Assembly (NCBI RefSeq): GCF_000422425.1
Contig: NZ_AULT01000022.1
Coordinates: 1 to 64,000, forward strand
Source: Oceanospirillum beijerinckii DSM 7166
GTDB lineage: Bacteria > Pseudomonadota > Gammaproteobacteria > Pseudomonadales > Halomonadaceae
DNA: 64,000 bases
Reading direction: 5' to 3'
The notes below the pieces were generated by a model, which was not told the origin of the DNA, searched no databases, and was given only the letters and a program-made list of their open reading frames with translations. The position numbers and the translations under genes are program-made. Of this stretch, positions 61,812-64,000 are shown piece by piece; the first letter of the stretch is position 1, and every line of letters starts with the position of its first letter.

Positions 61812-62128
61812 CCATGATTTCTCTTCCCATACAGGGAATGGCACATCAAAAGCTTTTAGCGATGGACAACAGCTATTCAGGCAATCAGTGAAATTAAGCT
61901 TTGCATAGAACCGATTTGGGTGACATAGCCCGGCAATTGCTGTCATTCGACCCTGTTCATTTTTGAACAGGGGTTTTTTTCGTCATTTGATTGTTAAAAA
62001 TGACGGTGATATTCATTAACAGGTTTATTGCATCACCTACCTTTCAGCCAGTTCCTGGGAAGTCGATAATCCTGTTTCAGATGCCCTATGATGGCCTCAA
62101 TCGCTTTTTAGCTTTTGTTTTGAGTCTG
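61812..62128. other. Convergent intergenic region
   Basis: No gene seen in these 317 bp apart from the terminator at 61951-61980. The rest (61981-62128) is A+T-rich and holds no further signal that I can support. Confidence 0.4.
61951..61980 (+). terminator. Rho-independent terminator of the MaoC gene
   Basis: CCCTGTTCA (61951-61959) pairs with TGAACAGGG (61964-61972), followed by eight T. Confidence 0.93.
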
Positions 62129-63949
62129 CTAGTGGGTTTGATGCTCACCATAAAGTTTGTGATAAATGCCACCTTGCTCAAGCAGCTCATCATGACTGCC
62201 CTGCTCCATAATACAGCCATCATCAAACACATAAACCTTATCGGCTTGTTTCACCGCACTCAGTCGATGCGCAATAATCAGTGTTGTGAGCCCCTGCAGG
62301 AACTGCTCCAAAGCACGATGCAGTTTCGCCTCGGTCTCTGTATCCAGAGCTGATGTGGCCTCATCCAGGATCACCACCTTAGGTTCTGCCAATATCATAC
62401 GAGCAATAGCCAAACGTTGACGCTGACCACCGGATAAACGTAAACCTTTCTGCCCCACCAGAGTAGCTAACTGCTCATCCAGCTCTTCAACAAAGTCTTT
62501 TAGCTGAGCAATCTCCAACGCTTGCCAAAGCTGTTCATCATCAAAGGTTAGCCCCAAAGTCAGATTATCTCTGATCGAACCATTAAACAGGGCTGGATGC
62601 TGCAGTACTGTTGCGACAGAATCACGTACCTGTTGTAAACCGATCTGCTCTATCGGTACTCCACTAAAACTGATCTGCCCCTGTTCCATGGGATAGAGAC
62701 CCAAAATCGCCTGAACCACGGTAGATTTACCACCGCCACCGGCACCTACCAAAGCCACTTTTTCGCCAGGCTGCACCGTTAGACTCACGCCTTTAAGTAC
62801 CGCTTCATTATCACCATAGCGAAGATGAAGATCTTTAATCTCAATACTGGCGGTCTCGGCAGCTGCGAAAGGATTAGTCTGGCACGGATAAACCGGCTCC
62901 TGTTGCAGGGATAACAGGTTATTTAACCGCCCCGTTGCCGCCTTGGCCGCAAACCAGGAGTATTGAATTCCCAACACTTCCTGTACTGGCCCCATCATAA
63001 ACCACAGGTAGCCAAATACCGCCAGCATCTGTCCCACGGTCAGATCAGAGAACAGCACCATAAGCATCGCCAGAGCGCGAAACAGATCAAAACCGAATAG
63101 AAATACCAGAAAACTTAAACGACTGGTGGCATCGCTTTTCCACTCAAAATTAGCGGAATGATCTTTAACCGCCTCTGCTTTACCCACCAAACGCTGAATA
63201 TAATGACCTTCCCGGTTACTGGTTCTTAGCTGCTGGATCACGTCAAGCGTTTCTGATAGTGCCAATTGGAAGGCTTCAAAAGCCGAGTTCTGGCTTTTCT
63301 TCAGTTGCTTGACATGTTTGCCCAAGCGCATGGTGACCCAGATCACCAGAGGATTAAGCAGCAAAATAAACAGCGCCATCTGCCAGTGCATCCACAATAG
63401 AATGACAGCTGCACCTATCAACGATAATACTGCCACAATAAAACGACTGACCGATGAGCTGATAAAGCGGTCAATCGTATCAACATCCGTCACAAGATGA
63501 GACGCCACCGCACCGCTACCGAGCGTTTCATACTCCGCCATAGAGATACGCTGTAAATGCTGCAGTAAACGTCGGCGCAACATAAACACCACATCTTTTG
63601 AGATCAGGGTAAATTCCCGGGTTTGCCAGACGTTTAACACCAAAGCGACCAGACGCATCGCAATCGTGGCAACCAACACCAGAGAGATATACAACACAGG
63701 ACCGTGCCAATCACTGGGAAATAACCCATTGGACCAAGCGATCAGCTGCCCCGGCTGATCCAGTAAAACTTCATCGACCAACAAAGGAATCAATAGGGGC
63801 ACAGGCACACTGACCACCGTTGCAATAATCGCGATCAGATTGGCCAGGATCAGCTCTTTTTTATGCTGCTTCACCACCTGCCATAAACTGGCAGGGCTGA
63901 TCTCCGCCATTTCACGTTCAGCTTTATCCGGTAAGGGTTGGTATTTCAA
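62129..63949 (-). CDS. ABC transporter half-protein (permease-ATPase fusion, MsbA/MdlB-like)
   Basis: About 606 aa. The N-terminal membrane domain has six helices (ELILANLIAIIATVVSVPVP; VLYISLVLVATIAMRLVALVL; others). The ATPase domain has Walker A GAGGGGKST, Q-loop LQHPALF, signature LSGGQRQR and Walker B VVILDEATSALD. A TTG at 63949 with GGAG upstream is a possible start; the frame stays open to the window edge, so it may begin outside. Half-transporters of this type export lipids, drugs or peptides and often form a heterodimer with a neighbour, perhaps encoded just beyond 64000. Confidence 0.88.
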   Translation of the reverse strand: MKYQPLPDKAEREMAEISPASLWQVVKQHKKELILANLIAIIATVVSVPVPLLIPLLVDEVLLDQPGQLIAWSNGLFPSDWHGPVLYISLVLVATIAMRLVALVLNVWQTREFTLISKDVVFMLRRRLLQHLQRISMAEYETLGSGAVASHLVTDVDTIDRFISSSVSRFIVAVLSLIGAAVILLWMHWQMALFILLLNPLVIWVTMRLGKHVKQLKKSQNSAFEAFQLALSETLDVIQQLRTSNREGHYIQRLVGKAEAVKDHSANFEWKSDATSRLSFLVFLFGFDLFRALAMLMVLFSDLTVGQMLAVFGYLWFMMGPVQEVLGIQYSWFAAKAATGRLNNLLSLQQEPVYPCQTNPFAAAETASIEIKDLHLRYGDNEAVLKGVSLTVQPGEKVALVGAGGGGKSTVVQAILGLYPMEQGQISFSGVPIEQIGLQQVRDSVATVLQHPALFNGSIRDNLTLGLTFDDEQLWQALEIAQLKDFVEELDEQLATLVGQKGLRLSGGQRQRLAIARMILAEPKVVILDEATSALDTETEAKLHRALEQFLQGLTTLIIAHRLSAVKQADKVYVFDDGCIMEQGSHDELLEQGGIYHKLYGEHQTH

Positions 63950-64000
63950 AAGTGATCTCCGTAACGCCGAAATAATTCGGTATAGGCAGCCTCTGCACAC

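Noticed and set aside
1-64000. tRNA and rRNA genes
   Set aside because: I scanned the intergenic regions by eye for cloverleaf and rRNA-like sequence and saw none; a covariance-model scan would be decisive.

Overview
The window is chromosomal DNA from a marine, halotolerant gammaproteobacterium, most likely of the Oceanospirillales. A complete ectoine/hydroxyectoine pathway, the MotY sodium-type flagellar protein, and pseudomonad-like gene neighbourhoods (topA-DUF6586; argF, grxD, rnt, motY and argG close together; pycR-pycA-pycB) support this. The placement is inferred from gene content; no rRNA or tRNA gene is present to anchor it. Most of the window is core housekeeping DNA, interrupted by three accessory or decaying patches.

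Layout. 1-620: the end of an IS200/IS605-type transposase, then a 7 x 19-bp tandem repeat. 594-7.6 kb: two small proteins, topA, gap and pyk. 8.0-14.5 kb: ectA-ectB-ectC-ask, an opposed cheW-like gene, ectD and a MarR regulator of the EctR type. 14.6-17.0 kb: rlmG, a 140-bp mobile repeat, and two genes that have both lost their 5' halves head to head (GntR/FCD regulator and ornithine-cyclodeaminase-like). 17.5-22.4 kb: an apparent operon made of a 766-aa ferritin-like protein with a Cys-rich tail, a DUF692 (MbnB-like) multinuclear iron oxidase, its DUF2063 (MbnC-like) partner and a tiny membrane protein. 22.4-26.1 kb: a scrambled zone with a LysR gene between 32-bp direct repeats, an IS relic, an EamA transporter and a UspA-DapA chimera. 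26.3-34.9 kb: a DUF4442 protein, an orphan ABC ATPase, argF, grxD, peroxiredoxin, rnt, motY, argG and a zinc peptidase.

35.0-37.8 kb looks like an integron cassette island without an integrase (CALIN): ccdAB, relBE and a reverse-oriented lipoprotein gene broken at an A9 tract, each followed by an attC-like fold-back site. 38.3-47.4 kb: a persulfide-dioxygenase-like MBL enzyme divergent from a SulP transporter, small proteins, a GST, a candidate small RNA, an Lrp regulator and YjeH-like exporter separated by the second copy of the 140-bp repeat, and two DJ-1/PfpI-domain genes. 47.8-53.1 kb: LysR (PycR-like), two-subunit pyruvate carboxylase and a beta-carbonic anhydrase, which together suggest bicarbonate-fed anaplerosis. 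53.3-61.8 kb: a FixL/FixJ-like two-component pair and acyl-CoA metabolism genes (acyl-CoA synthetase, two MaoC hydratases, malonyl-CoA decarboxylase, thioesterase, LysR). 62.1-64.0 kb: an ABC half-transporter reaching the window edge.

The most interesting locus is 17.5-22.4 kb. DUF692 and DUF2063 proteins together modify cysteines in ribosomal peptides. No separate small precursor is visible here; the best candidate substrate is the eight-Cys, Gly-rich C-terminal tail of the ferritin-like protein itself.
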